This document shows, in pieces, positions 25,840 to 34,607 of a stretch of 64,000 nt of DNA (positions within the stretch are counted from its first letter, which is position 1; every line of letters starts with the position of its first letter). The DNA is from Streptomyces sp. NRRL WC-3742. GTDB lineage: Bacteria > Actinomycetota > Actinomycetes > Streptomycetales > Streptomycetaceae. The notes under the pieces are model-generated. The model searched no databases and had not been told where the DNA came from. It saw only the letters and a program-made list of their open reading frames with translations. The DNA lies in assembly GCF_000720635.1 (NCBI RefSeq), contig NZ_JOCF01000003.1:124001-188000 (forward strand), given 5' to 3'. Position numbers and translations under genes: made by a program.

Positions 25840-26394
25840 ATGCGCTCGGCCCGAACCGCCAAGACCCTGGCCGTCGGTGCGGCCCTCGCACTCTCCGTCC
25901 TCGCCGCGCCCTCGGTGACGTCCGCGTCGGCCGCGTCGTCCTCGTCGGCGCCCGCCGCCGCCGTGTACGACTGTTCCGACTACTACTCCGTCAGCAGCAG
26001 CGACGTGAACCTCTACGGCTACGTCGGCTACGTGGACCTCCAGTACTCGCCCGGCTGCCACGCCACCCGTTCGCACTTCCACGTGGCCGACTCGTTCCGC
26101 AACGGCCACTCGGGGTGGAACGTCCGCCTCTGGGTCGACAACGGCAGGAACGCCGACGGCAGCGCCCAGAACGTGCTGATCGCCTACAACTACCCCAACA
26201 ACACCTCGTACGCCGACTACTGGTCCCCCAGCACGAGCATCTACGGGAACCCGACGGAGGTGTTCACCGCCGGGGTGACCTGGACGTACAACACCTGCCG
26301 GGGCGAGTGGAGTTCCGGCTGGCACGACTACAGCAACGGCTACAACTTCAACGACGGCGGGGCGTCCTCCTTCAGTCAGGGGTGCCACGGCTGA
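25840..26394 (+). CDS. Secreted protein of unknown function
   Basis: The product has 184 residues with a clear signal peptide (about 1-32, LAVGAALALSVLAAPSVTSA). The mature part is rich in Tyr, Ser, Asn and Trp and has four Cys, in pairs suited to disulfides. No known motif is recognised. CAGGGGG precedes the ATG at 25840. It is divergent from the winged-helix gene and stands alone. Confidence 0.8.
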   Translation: MRSARTAKTLAVGAALALSVLAAPSVTSASAASSSSAPAAAVYDCSDYYSVSSSDVNLYGYVGYVDLQYSPGCHATRSHFHVADSFRNGHSGWNVRLWVDNGRNADGSAQNVLIAYNYPNNTSYADYWSPSTSIYGNPTEVFTAGVTWTYNTCRGEWSSGWHDYSNGYNFNDGGASSFSQGCHG

Positions 26395-26400
26395 GGGCTG

Positions 26401-26442
26401 TTCCCGCCTCCGTTCCCGCCTCCGTCCCCGCCTCCGCCTCCG
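26401..26442. repeat. 12-bp tandem repeat between convergent genes
   Basis: TTCCCGCCTCCG occurs twice, then once with one change, then a half copy. It lies just after the stop of the secreted-protein gene; no coding role is seen. Confidence 0.6.
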
Positions 26443-26524
26443 GCTTCGAGCCGGGGGCGCCGCCGGTACCACGGGGGGACGGTGGCCCTCGGCGTGTGGC
26501 CGGGGTGGTGGGCGGTCGTCACGG

Positions 26525-29242
26525 TCAGGGACTCGACGTGGTCCCCCCGGTACCGGCCTGGGAACGGGACGCGGTCATGAACTGCCACAGCGCCCGCGCG
26601 GGCTCGCCGGCGGCGGGCGGCTCGCCGTCGACGGTCTCGACGGCCAGACGGATGCGGTCCGCCCACGCCTGCCGCTCCGCGAACAGGCCCCGGAGCTCCC
26701 AGTACCGGTGCAGCGCCTGGGCCACGGACCGGGCGTGCTCCCAGAAGCCGTGGGCGACGGCGTGCCCCAGGGCGGCGCTGAGCGTGAGTCTGTTGCGGTG
26801 GAGCAGGCCGAGGGCGGGGTCGGCCTCTCCGCTCTCCAGCTTCCGCGTCACCCAGTCGCCGAACATCCCGCAGGTCTCCAGGAAGGCGGGGTCGACGGCG
26901 CCGGGCCCGACGGGGTTTCCGGGCGCCCGGAGGTGGGCCGGCAGGGCGGGGTGGACGCGGTACTGGCCGCTGCCGAGGGAGGTGAGCAGGCCCACCCGGG
27001 CGGCGCGCGCGAGCAGGCCCTCCCACTCCTGCGCGCTGCGCCACCGGAAGGGCTCCGGGCACCGGGGGACGCGTGAGTAGGCCGCGAGCAGGCTGCTGTC
27101 CGCGACGCCCCGGAAGAGTGCGAGCACGGTGAGCGCCTGTTGGTCGGCGTCGGACAGGTGGCCGAGGGAGTACGCGATGCTCGCGCCCAGGGAGGCGGTC
27201 CGGCCCCCGTCGGCGGACTCCGGCGGGGGAGCGGCGCTCCGCAGGGCGTCGAGCAGGGTGCCCCGCAGGGCGTCGAGCAGGTCCCGGGCGTCCGTGGTCT
27301 CCAGGTGGGGGAGGACCAGCCGCAGGCTCAGCGGGTGACCGTCCAGCCGGCGCATGAGCTCCCCGAAGGCGCGCGCCTCCCGGCGCCGGCGGGCCTGCGG
27401 GTGGGGAGCGAGCAGCTGGTCGGCGTACTCGTGCGCCTCCTCCGGCTCGAGGCCGGGTACGGCGACCCGGCGGAGGTCGCCCAGCCACTGTTCCTCGGTG
27501 CGGCTGGTGAGGAGGACGGTGCTGCGCCCGCCCTCGGCGACGCGGGCGAGGAAGGCGCGGAGCTCCGTCCGCTCGGTCCCGGACAGCGGCGGGGTCGCCC
27601 GGGCGGGGTCGGGCATCGTGTGCGCGGCCTCGAAGTTGTCCCAGATCAGCAGCATCCGCCGGGTGCGCAGGGAGTCCTCGACCCGGGCGCGGCGTGCGGC
27701 GCGGTCCAGGTACGGGAAGTCCTCGTCGCCCAGACGCTGCCCGAGGGCGTTGACCACCCCGTCCAGGCCGAAGGTGGCGACGCCGGGTTCGAAGGAGTGC
27801 CGGACGACCAGTTCCGGGGCGTCGACCGCGCCGGTGTCGCGGTACCAGCGCCCGAACGCCTTGGCGAGTTCGGTCTTCCCGGTGCCGGCCGGTCCGTGCA
27901 GGACGACCACGCGGTGCAGCCTCGCGGCGGACTCCAGGGTGTGGAACAGGGCGTCACGGCCGACGAACTCGCCCTCGGCGGCCAGGTCCGGGTCCTCGTG
28001 CGTGTCGTGCGTGTCGTGGCGCTCCTCGGGCCCGGGCGGTACGGGGCCCGCCCCCCGGAGCCAGGGGAAGCCGGCCTCGCTGCGGGCGTACAGAACGGGG
28101 ACCATCCAGTCGGCCAGCGGCAACAGCCCCTTCGGCGAGGGCCGTTCGTCGGCCGTCGCGAGCCTCCGGCGGCCCGCCGCGACGGCCTCCGTGACGCGGT
28201 CGCCCGCCAGCAGGCGCCCGTAGAAGGCCGCCATGAACTCGGCGGCGGCCGCCGCGTGGACGCTGTAGGCCAGCGCGACCACGGCCGCGGTGCCTTCCTG
28301 GAGGAGCCGGGTGGCGACCGCGGCCTCCACCCGGGAACCGGCCGCCGCGGACCGGCAGGCGTTCAGCACGACGATCGGCACCCGGGCCTGCGCGAGCACC
28401 CCGGCCACCCGCTCGGCCGGCACCAGGTCCTGCCCGCCCGTGGGGTGTTCGAACGCGAGCGTTCCCTGCGGGCCCGAGCCGTCGAAGGAGCGCGGGGAGA
28501 AGCGGTCGACGGGCCGCGGGGTGTGCTCGAAGACGCCGTGGCCGTCGAAGTGCACGACCTGGAACGGCTCGCCGGCCGCCCTGGCCTCGGCCAGCACCTC
28601 CGCGAGGCGTTCGAGGGTCGGCGGGCGCAGCACGACCAGGTCGACCGTCTCGCGCAGGGGCGCCAGACGGCGGAGCAGCGGCCGGGCGATCATCCGGTAG
28701 CCCACGTCCTGCGGTCCGTCCGGCTGCGGTCCGTCCGGCCGGGTGATCACCATCAGGACCCGCAGGCGCGAGGCGCTGACCCGCGCCACCTCGGTCGAAT
28801 GGGCCGTGAGGAGGCCCCGGGAGAGCGCCACCCGGTCGAGGGCGACCGGCGTGGGCCGCTCCGGGTCGGCCATCAGCTCCCAGGGCAGGCCCAGCGGCCC
28901 GGCGCTGGAGGAGAGGATCACGACCTCCGTCGGACCGCCCCGCGCCCGGGCCCGGAGGTAGGCGTCACGGGCCGGGCCGGAACCGAACACCGCTTTGAAG
29001 ATGCGGGCCCCCCAGACCGGCAGCCGGGCCTCGACCGCGCTCCCGCGGTCGCCGTAGACCCCGAACGGGGTGCTCAGGTACTGCTCCAGGTACCAGCGGA
29101 GCTCCTCCAGGTCGTGCTTGTCGAGGGGCCACCGCAGGGGAGCCGCCGGAGCGGCGACCGTCGGATAGAGCTCACCCGAGGGCCACTCCCGGACCGTCAC
29201 CAGCCCATCGACCCCGCACTCGACCAGCAGACGATCTGTCAC
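26525..29242 (-). CDS. CHAT-domain caspase-like protein fused to NB-ARC ATPase
   Basis: The product has 905 residues. The CHAT protease domain (about 150-410) has His235 (VVHFDGHGVF) and Cys296 (VLNACRSA), the caspase-type dyad. A linker with short HDTHDTHED repeats leads to an NB-ARC/STAND ATPase with Walker A GPAGTGKTELA near 449 and MLLIWDNFE as Walker B, then a helical C-terminal part without an obvious long TPR array. Such proteins are NLR-like sensors; some act in antiphage or cell-death responses, others are uncharacterised. The GTG at 29242 is preceded by GGGGCGGGG. The 290 bp upstream hold no gene. The role here is inferred. Confidence 0.88.
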   Translation of the reverse strand: MTDRLLVECGVDGLVTVREWPSGELYPTVAAPAAPLRWPLDKHDLEELRWYLEQYLSTPFGVYGDRGSAVEARLPVWGARIFKAVFGSGPARDAYLRARARGGPTEVVILSSSAGPLGLPWELMADPERPTPVALDRVALSRGLLTAHSTEVARVSASRLRVLMVITRPDGPQPDGPQDVGYRMIARPLLRRLAPLRETVDLVVLRPPTLERLAEVLAEARAAGEPFQVVHFDGHGVFEHTPRPVDRFSPRSFDGSGPQGTLAFEHPTGGQDLVPAERVAGVLAQARVPIVVLNACRSAAAGSRVEAAVATRLLQEGTAAVVALAYSVHAAAAAEFMAAFYGRLLAGDRVTEAVAAGRRRLATADERPSPKGLLPLADWMVPVLYARSEAGFPWLRGAGPVPPGPEERHDTHDTHEDPDLAAEGEFVGRDALFHTLESAARLHRVVVLHGPAGTGKTELAKAFGRWYRDTGAVDAPELVVRHSFEPGVATFGLDGVVNALGQRLGDEDFPYLDRAARRARVEDSLRTRRMLLIWDNFEAAHTMPDPARATPPLSGTERTELRAFLARVAEGGRSTVLLTSRTEEQWLGDLRRVAVPGLEPEEAHEYADQLLAPHPQARRRREARAFGELMRRLDGHPLSLRLVLPHLETTDARDLLDALRGTLLDALRSAAPPPESADGGRTASLGASIAYSLGHLSDADQQALTVLALFRGVADSSLLAAYSRVPRCPEPFRWRSAQEWEGLLARAARVGLLTSLGSGQYRVHPALPAHLRAPGNPVGPGAVDPAFLETCGMFGDWVTRKLESGEADPALGLLHRNRLTLSAALGHAVAHGFWEHARSVAQALHRYWELRGLFAERQAWADRIRLAVETVDGEPPAAGEPARALWQFMTASRSQAGTGGTTSSP

Positions 29243-29532
29243 AAACCCCGCCCCGGCTACCGGAGGCGGCCACTGGGCAGCCCCGTTTCGGCACCGAGCA
29301 TAGAGGGTGAACGGCCGCCCGAGGTGCGGGGGACCGACTGCGGCTTCGCGCAGGTCGGATCGGTCCTCGGCAGGCCGTCGCTCGCCGGGTGGGCGTTGAC
29401 GGTGTCGTCCACGCAGGGGTCGCCCGTCGGCCCGAACCGCGGGCGGCGGGAAGCGGGAAGCGGGCAAGGGAAAGGGGGCAGCGCGCAGCGGGCCCGCTCC
29501 TGCCCGTTCCCGCCCGCTGCGGGAGCGTGCGG

Positions 29533-30042
29533 TCAGCCCCGCGCGGCGGGGTCGGCGGCGAGGCGGCCGAGGAGCGCCATCACCGTGATCCGGGTCCGCT
29601 TGTCGTTCGTCACCGCGCAGTGGGCGTCGACGCCCCGGGGGTCCGGCTCCTCCTCCGGGTCGGTCAGGCCGATCCGGACCAGGTCGACGGCGTAGTCGCG
29701 GCACCGGGCGTACGCCTCCACGGCCTTCACCGCCTCGACGTGGTCGATCCGGCCGGGGTCCTCGCCGCGCAGCAGCGCCGGGGTGGGCAGCGGGCCGAGC
29801 ACGTCCCCGATCCACCCCGCGACGGCCTCCCTGGAGCAGCCCTGCTCCAGGTGCGAGGCACGCGCCGCGGTGAGCGCCAGATGGATGAGCAGCAGCCCGA
29901 ACCAGTTGGCGGCCTCCGCCGGAGGCGTGTCCACACCCGCCGGCGGCATCACGGCCTCGTACATGGCCTCCGTGTCATCGCCACCGGCCGCGGCGATGAC
30001 GGCCTTCACGGCACTGCCGAGGGCAGCCTGGTCGATGGTCAT
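29533..30042 (-). CDS. Hypothetical protein, 169 residues
   Basis: I do not recognise the family. The ATG at 30042 has GGGGAGAAG upstream; an in-frame extension to 30075 lacks support. It is mostly helical and acidic, with an Ala/Leu-rich middle (ANWFGLLLIHLALTAARASH) and a C-terminal RTRITVMALLGRLAADP segment. No signal peptide. It lies 290 bp upstream of the CHAT gene on the same strand, so could be expressed with it, but the gap is long. Confidence 0.7.
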   Translation of the reverse strand: MTIDQAALGSAVKAVIAAAGGDDTEAMYEAVMPPAGVDTPPAEAANWFGLLLIHLALTAARASHLEQGCSREAVAGWIGDVLGPLPTPALLRGEDPGRIDHVEAVKAVEAYARCRDYAVDLVRIGLTDPEEEPDPRGVDAHCAVTNDKRTRITVMALLGRLAADPAARG

Positions 30043-30262
30043 GTCGCGCTTCTCCCCACGGTCGGCAGCGGTCAACTTACCGCTCTTTTGCGGGGATCGG
30101 TGCGATTTGGCCGTTTGTCACCCGCTCGCCGGTTGACCGTGCCGAGGCTCCGGCCGTGGAGATTCACCCGAGTGAGTGACTGTCATGGACAGTACACGTG
30201 CGGTCTACTGGCCGTGGGCGGCGGGACCGGTCCCGCCGCGTGCTGGAGGAGGGAGGGGATCG

Positions 30263-32407
30263 GTGGTGTTCATGCGGCGTCTGCTGCTGCCCGTGGTCAT
30301 GGCGGTCGCGATGGTCGGCGGGACCACGGTCGCGAACGCGGTACCGGCCGAGGCCGGTTGGCGTCCGACCGCGGTGCCGAGGAGCGAGGTGGTGGCCGGG
30401 AAGATGCGGTCGGACCGGGAGGGCGTGCCCGCGGGGTTCAGCAAGGCGGAGGCGGACCGGGCCGAGACGCTGGAGGCCCGCCGGGACGCGGCCCCGGGGT
30501 GCCAGGTGTACTGGCCGGCGCCGTACGCGGTGTGCGGCGCGATCCGGGACAAGTACAACGAACTCGGGGGCCCGAACAGCTTCCTGTCCTTCCCGAAGTC
30601 GAACGAGCTGACCAATCCGGACGGGTACGGCAAGCGCACCGAGTTCGTCAACGGGCCCATCTACTGGTCCCCGCAGGGCGGCGCCCACCCGGTGGTGAAC
30701 CACTTCTTCGCCGCCTGGGCCCGCAACGGCTACGAGGCCGGGCCGCTGGGCTACCCCACCTCCGACGAGGCCGTGAACCCGGACAACATCGGGCGGCGGC
30801 AGTACTTCGAGCACGCCACGATCTACTGGAAGCTCAACGAGGCGTACGCGGTGCGCGGCGCCATCCGCGACAAGTGGGGCGAGGCGGGCTGGGAGACCGG
30901 CTACCTCGGCTACCCGGTCAGCGACGAGTTCGCCACCCCGGACGGGATCGGACGGGGCGCCCGCTTCGAGCACGGGATGATCTACTGGACGGCCGCCTAC
31001 GGCGCCCACCCGGTCAGCGGCGGGCTGCTCGACAAGTGGACCCTGTCCGGCTACGAACGCGGCCCCTACGGCTACCCGGTCGCCGACCAGCGGCCCCGCG
31101 GCTCCTCCTGGGACCAGGACTTCCAGTTCGGCACCATGGGATTCCCCACCGACCCCGTCGCCGCAGGCGTCCCCGACCCCGACGTCGAGAGCGGGGACAC
31201 CGACGTGGACGAGCCCGAACCGGTGACCTGGCAGGACTTCGCCGCGGACGCGGGCCTCGGCGTGAGCGCGAGGGTCACCCAGGACAAGGCGGGCAGTCTG
31301 GAGCCCTGCCGGTCCGGCGAGTCCTGCACGGAGGAGGGGACGGCCACCGCCGCGCCCCGCGCCGCACGGGACCTGCCGATCGCGGACGGCCCCGACACCC
31401 AGGGCCGGTTCATCCCCGAGTGGTGCACCAGGGACCCGTTCGACAGCCGCTGGAAGGTGGAGCGCAAGCACGCCTGCGCGACCTGGTCCAATCTCGCGGT
31501 CAGGGTCCGCGACACCAAGGGCGCCGAGATCGGGAGGATGGAGTACGCCGTGAAGTCGGGGATCCTGAGCTCGCACAAGTCCGGCGCCCTCCAGCAGGAG
31601 TTCCGGGTCGAGTTCGGGAACTTCACGGGCGAGGTCGGCAAGCCCACCTTCGTGTACCAGCCGACGTACCTCGGCTACGGCTCCGGCGCCTACAGCGTCG
31701 ACGGCCCCGCCAGCGGATCGCCCGTCAGCCCCAACAGCGTCAAGACCTTCGTGGTCACCTGGAAGCAGCAGACCAAGCCGGACAACACCCAATGGAGCCC
31801 CGGCTTCCAGATCACCTGGAACCTCGGCAACCTCGCGCCCAACGTCACCGCCTCCAACAGCGGGACGTACCGGTACAGCGGCTTCCGCTGCGACTCCACC
31901 TTCAAGATGGCCCGCAAGTACCGGCAGGGCTGCGTGGTGCCCGGCTCCACGCCCACGTTCGAGCTGACCGCCCTCGTGCCGGAGCAGACCTGGCACGTCC
32001 AGGAAGCCGTCCGCTCCGGACTGCCCGGCGGCGCCGGCCGTCCGCTGAGCCGCCTGACCGACCAGGTGAAGCGGGACATCAACCGGCAGATGTCCTGCCC
32101 CCGTTCGGGCCCGGTGTACGCCGCCCGGCAGCTCGCCGGCCGGTCCTGCGACGAGTACCCGTTCGCCTCGACGTACCAGGGCTCGGCCCTGTCGAACGGC
32201 CCCGGCCGAACCGTCCACGAGAACTGCCACGTAGCGGACCTGCCGATCGCCACCGGCCCGACCGGCTACAGCGTCTGCATGATCGACGACGGGCAGAACA
32301 AGAGGAGCGGCAGCCTGCTCGGCGCGTTCTACCGCACCCAACGGGTCGTCGACCAGGACGACTTCACCCTCACGACCACCGGGGGAGCGCCGCCGGCCAA
32401 ACCCTAG
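30263..32407 (+). CDS. Secreted LGFP-repeat protein with NucA/NucB-like C-terminal domain
   Basis: The product has 714 residues from the GTG at 30263 (GGAGGGGAT just upstream); the ATG at 30272 is an alternative. After a signal peptide ending near ANAVPAEA, four repeats of LGFP type (GYPTSDE, GYPVSDE, GYPVADQ, and a first copy LSFPKSNE) span about 70-290; such repeats bind cell-wall or arabinogalactan. A middle domain follows, and the last 120 residues contain SCDEYPFASTYQG, the signature of NucA/NucB secreted deoxyribonucleases. I infer a wall-tethered extracellular nuclease. The gene is monocistronic. Confidence 0.85.
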   Translation: MVFMRRLLLPVVMAVAMVGGTTVANAVPAEAGWRPTAVPRSEVVAGKMRSDREGVPAGFSKAEADRAETLEARRDAAPGCQVYWPAPYAVCGAIRDKYNELGGPNSFLSFPKSNELTNPDGYGKRTEFVNGPIYWSPQGGAHPVVNHFFAAWARNGYEAGPLGYPTSDEAVNPDNIGRRQYFEHATIYWKLNEAYAVRGAIRDKWGEAGWETGYLGYPVSDEFATPDGIGRGARFEHGMIYWTAAYGAHPVSGGLLDKWTLSGYERGPYGYPVADQRPRGSSWDQDFQFGTMGFPTDPVAAGVPDPDVESGDTDVDEPEPVTWQDFAADAGLGVSARVTQDKAGSLEPCRSGESCTEEGTATAAPRAARDLPIADGPDTQGRFIPEWCTRDPFDSRWKVERKHACATWSNLAVRVRDTKGAEIGRMEYAVKSGILSSHKSGALQQEFRVEFGNFTGEVGKPTFVYQPTYLGYGSGAYSVDGPASGSPVSPNSVKTFVVTWKQQTKPDNTQWSPGFQITWNLGNLAPNVTASNSGTYRYSGFRCDSTFKMARKYRQGCVVPGSTPTFELTALVPEQTWHVQEAVRSGLPGGAGRPLSRLTDQVKRDINRQMSCPRSGPVYAARQLAGRSCDEYPFASTYQGSALSNGPGRTVHENCHVADLPIATGPTGYSVCMIDDGQNKRSGSLLGAFYRTQRVVDQDDFTLTTTGGAPPAKP

Positions 32408-32749
32408 GCTCTCGCGAACTCCGTACCGCCTACGGCGCGTTGGCGTGGAGGGGGCGGCGCACTCGGACGCGAACGACGCGAAGCGGAAGCCCGCCCCCTT
32501 CTTGCGTCGCGCCGAGTGCGCCGTCACCACCCCTCACTCACCGGCGGCCGCGCACCGTTCGGTCGAGCAGTACCGGGACGAACTGAAGGACGACCTCTTC
32601 GAGCGGCTGGTGATCGACCGCATCACGGGCTGACGCCGGCACCGGCCCGGAAAAGGGTTTGCGGGCGAGGGTGGCGGTCCGATAGACCTGCCGCTGGAAC
32701 TTCGGCACATGGGCCGAGGGCCACGACGGAGAGAGGAGGGATAAAGCCC
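32408..32749. other. Intergenic stretch with no clear gene
   Basis: A 62-codon open frame (32445-32633) ends in DELKDDLFERLVIDRITG, which looks protein-like, but the start is weak and its first half reads as noise. It could be the tail of a decayed gene. Nothing else is recognised. Confidence 0.4.
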
Positions 32750-32803
32750 ATGAACGCCATGATCACTGCGCTTGTCTCCTCCCAGGGTGCGGACCGCGTC
32801 TGA
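32750..32803 (+). CDS. Possible 17-residue upstream ORF
   Basis: The frame from ATG 32750 encodes MNAMITALVSSQGADRV and stops at 32803, 36 bases before the acetyltransferase start. A strong GAGGAGGG site precedes it. It may be a leader controlling the next gene or a small peptide; chance is not excluded. Confidence 0.4.
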   Translation: MNAMITALVSSQGADRV

Positions 32804-32839
32804 CCCCGGAGCGGACGGGCGCCTTCACCGGAGTGTGCC

Positions 32840-33823
32840 TTGACCGTGGAAACGTACGACCTGACCATGCGTCCGATCGCCGGGCGCGAAGAACTCGACC
32901 TCTTCTGCCAACTGCCGTACGCCCTGAACGGGGAGCTGGCGGACGACCTCGCCGTCGGCCGCCGACGTCCCGAGTGGATGTGGGTCGCCGTGCGCGGCGA
33001 CCGGCTGCTCGCCAGGGTGGCCTGGTGGAGCCGACCGGGCGGCGACGCGCCGCTCATCCTGGACGTGCTCGACGTCGCCGACGCGCCCGACATCCCCGAC
33101 ATTGCCGACCTTCCCACCGCCGGGGACGGCGATCACGTGGACGTCGGGGTGCGGCTTCTGCGCGCCGCGATGGCCGCCGTCCTCCCGACCGGGGCGCCGC
33201 TCCCCGAGTACAGCCGCTTCGTGGCGTCCGACTGGCGCGAGAGCGCGGCGACGAGGCGGGCCGTCGAGGACCGCATGGCCGTCCTCGAGCGGACCGGTGC
33301 CCGGCCGCTCGTCGAACGGCTGCGCCTGGAGTGGCGTCCGGGAACGCCCGTTCCCGAGCCCGACGGGCGGCTGGCCTTCCGGCCGGTCCGCGACGGGGAG
33401 GAGCTCGTGGGCCTCATGTCCTCGGCCCTGGACGGGACCCTGGACGCCCACAGCCGCGCCGACCTGACCCGGATGCCGCCGCAGGAGACGGCCCTGCGGC
33501 ACTACGAGGACGAGTTGGCGCGCTACACCAGCCCGAGGGACTGGTGGCGGGTCGCGACCCTGCCCGACGGAGAGCCGATCGGGTTCGTCATCCCGGCCCA
33601 CAACGGCTACAACCCGATCATCGCCTACCTCGCCGTCCTGCCCCCGCACCGGGGCAACGGGTACATCGACGAGGTCCTCGCCGAGGGCACCCGCATCCTC
33701 GCCGGGCAGGACGTCCCCCGCATCCGGGCGTCCACGGACCTCGGCAACGTCCCGATGGCGAACGCCTTCCGCCGCGCCGGATACGTCAACTTCGAGCGGG
33801 AGATCACCATGACCTGGAGCTGA
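32840..33823 (+). CDS. GNAT-family N-acetyltransferase
   Basis: The product has 327 residues from a TTG at 32840 (CGGAG eight bases before); a GTG at 32846 is close. The C-terminal half (about 180-325) is a GNAT fold: IIAYLAVLPPHRGNGYIDEV carries the acetyl-CoA loop (RGNGY), followed by the beta-5/helix-4 end (IRASTDLGNVPMANAFRRAG and FEREITM). The N-terminal half is probably a decayed second GNAT domain. The substrate is unknown. Confidence 0.88.
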   Translation: MTVETYDLTMRPIAGREELDLFCQLPYALNGELADDLAVGRRRPEWMWVAVRGDRLLARVAWWSRPGGDAPLILDVLDVADAPDIPDIADLPTAGDGDHVDVGVRLLRAAMAAVLPTGAPLPEYSRFVASDWRESAATRRAVEDRMAVLERTGARPLVERLRLEWRPGTPVPEPDGRLAFRPVRDGEELVGLMSSALDGTLDAHSRADLTRMPPQETALRHYEDELARYTSPRDWWRVATLPDGEPIGFVIPAHNGYNPIIAYLAVLPPHRGNGYIDEVLAEGTRILAGQDVPRIRASTDLGNVPMANAFRRAGYVNFEREITMTWS

Positions 33824-33836
33824 CGGCGAGGCCCCG

Positions 33837-33995
33837 TCAGGCCGGGACGGCCTCGACCACGGAGAGCACCGTCGACGTCGGGAGGATCCGGGAGAGTCGA
33901 AGGCCGGCCCGGTCGAAGAGCTTCGCGAAGCCCGCCTCGGTGCGCTCGTGGCCCGCAGCCGCCCCCGCCTTGTCGCCGGTGCTCCGGTCCTCGTC
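33837..33995 (-). pseudogene. 3' fragment of an O-methyltransferase gene
   Basis: The minus strand up to the stop at 33837 reads GHERTEAGFAKLFDRAGLR and then a short stretch ending SVVEAVPA, closely resembling the last 40 residues of SAM-dependent O-methyltransferases of natural product pathways (ERTEAEF...LF..AGLRL...P.....SV.EA). No catalytic part is found further up. It is a truncated remnant; the left limit is approximate. Confidence 0.55.
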
Positions 33996-34016
33996 CTGCA
34001 GGTGTCCCGCGACACG

Positions 34017-34059
34017 GCGACGGCCTGCACGATCCCAGCGGGATCGTGCAGGCCGTCGC
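34017..34059. terminator. Hairpin terminator
   Basis: Two perfect 20-base arms (34017-34036 and 34040-34059) with a 3-base loop. It sits between the methyltransferase remnant and the end of a minus-strand secreted-protein gene, about 80 bp beyond that stop. Confidence 0.75.
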
Positions 34060-34142
34060 GCAGGAGCAGAACCTTGCCCTCATCGCAGGAATCCGGATGT
34101 CGGATCGGATGCGGGCCTTCGGTTTTCTGTGGCGGCCGCGGG

Positions 34143-34556
34143 CTACAGGTACTCGCAGACCACGGGGTGGAAGTCGGTCTCGATCGGGACGCCGGGGATC
34201 GGGCCGTCGTTGGAGCCGCCGCTGACGTAGACGGCGCTGATCCAGCCCAGGGTGTGCTGGGGCGTGATGATCTCGACCCAGTAGTGGTTGTAGTAGGGGC
34301 CGTCGGTGACAGCGCCGCCCCATCTCTGGCAGAACGCCTGCACGTTGGTGTTGCTGACCTGTTCCTGCGTGGCCAGCCGGCAGGTGACGGCCAGGCAGTC
34401 GCGCACCCGGACCTGGCTGGCCCAGACGTGGACGGTGGTCGTGGTGGGGTCCGCCTGTGCGGGGGCGGACATGAGGCCCAGTGCGGCGGTCAGGCCGAGC
34501 AGGGTGGCGCACAGCGCGCGCAGGGAGAGCCGGCGGGTCGTGGACTTCGGGAGCAT
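34143..34556 (-). CDS. Small secreted SH3-like protein (family member A)
   Basis: The product has 137 residues, with a signal peptide (1-35, ending APAQA). The mature part has VHVWASQVRVRDC and YWVEIITPQHTLGWISAVYV, a bacterial SH3-like pattern, and four Cys. AAGGAG precedes the ATG at 34556. It resembles the products at 35925, 37364 and more distantly 36358 and 37858, so the region is a paralogous family. Wall or peptide binding is inferred from the SH3-like fold. Confidence 0.82.
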   Translation of the reverse strand: MLPKSTTRRLSLRALCATLLGLTAALGLMSAPAQADPTTTTVHVWASQVRVRDCLAVTCRLATQEQVSNTNVQAFCQRWGGAVTDGPYYNHYWVEIITPQHTLGWISAVYVSGGSNDGPIPGVPIETDFHPVVCEYL

Positions 34557-34607
34557 GGCGAGGTTCTCCTTTCGGTGTCGGTCGGAGGGAAGGCGGTGCG
34601 TCGGGGA

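Noticed and set aside
32445..32633. 62-codon gene
   Set aside because: The last 18 residues look protein-like, but there is no ribosome site and the first half reads as noise; kept only as a note in the intergenic entry.
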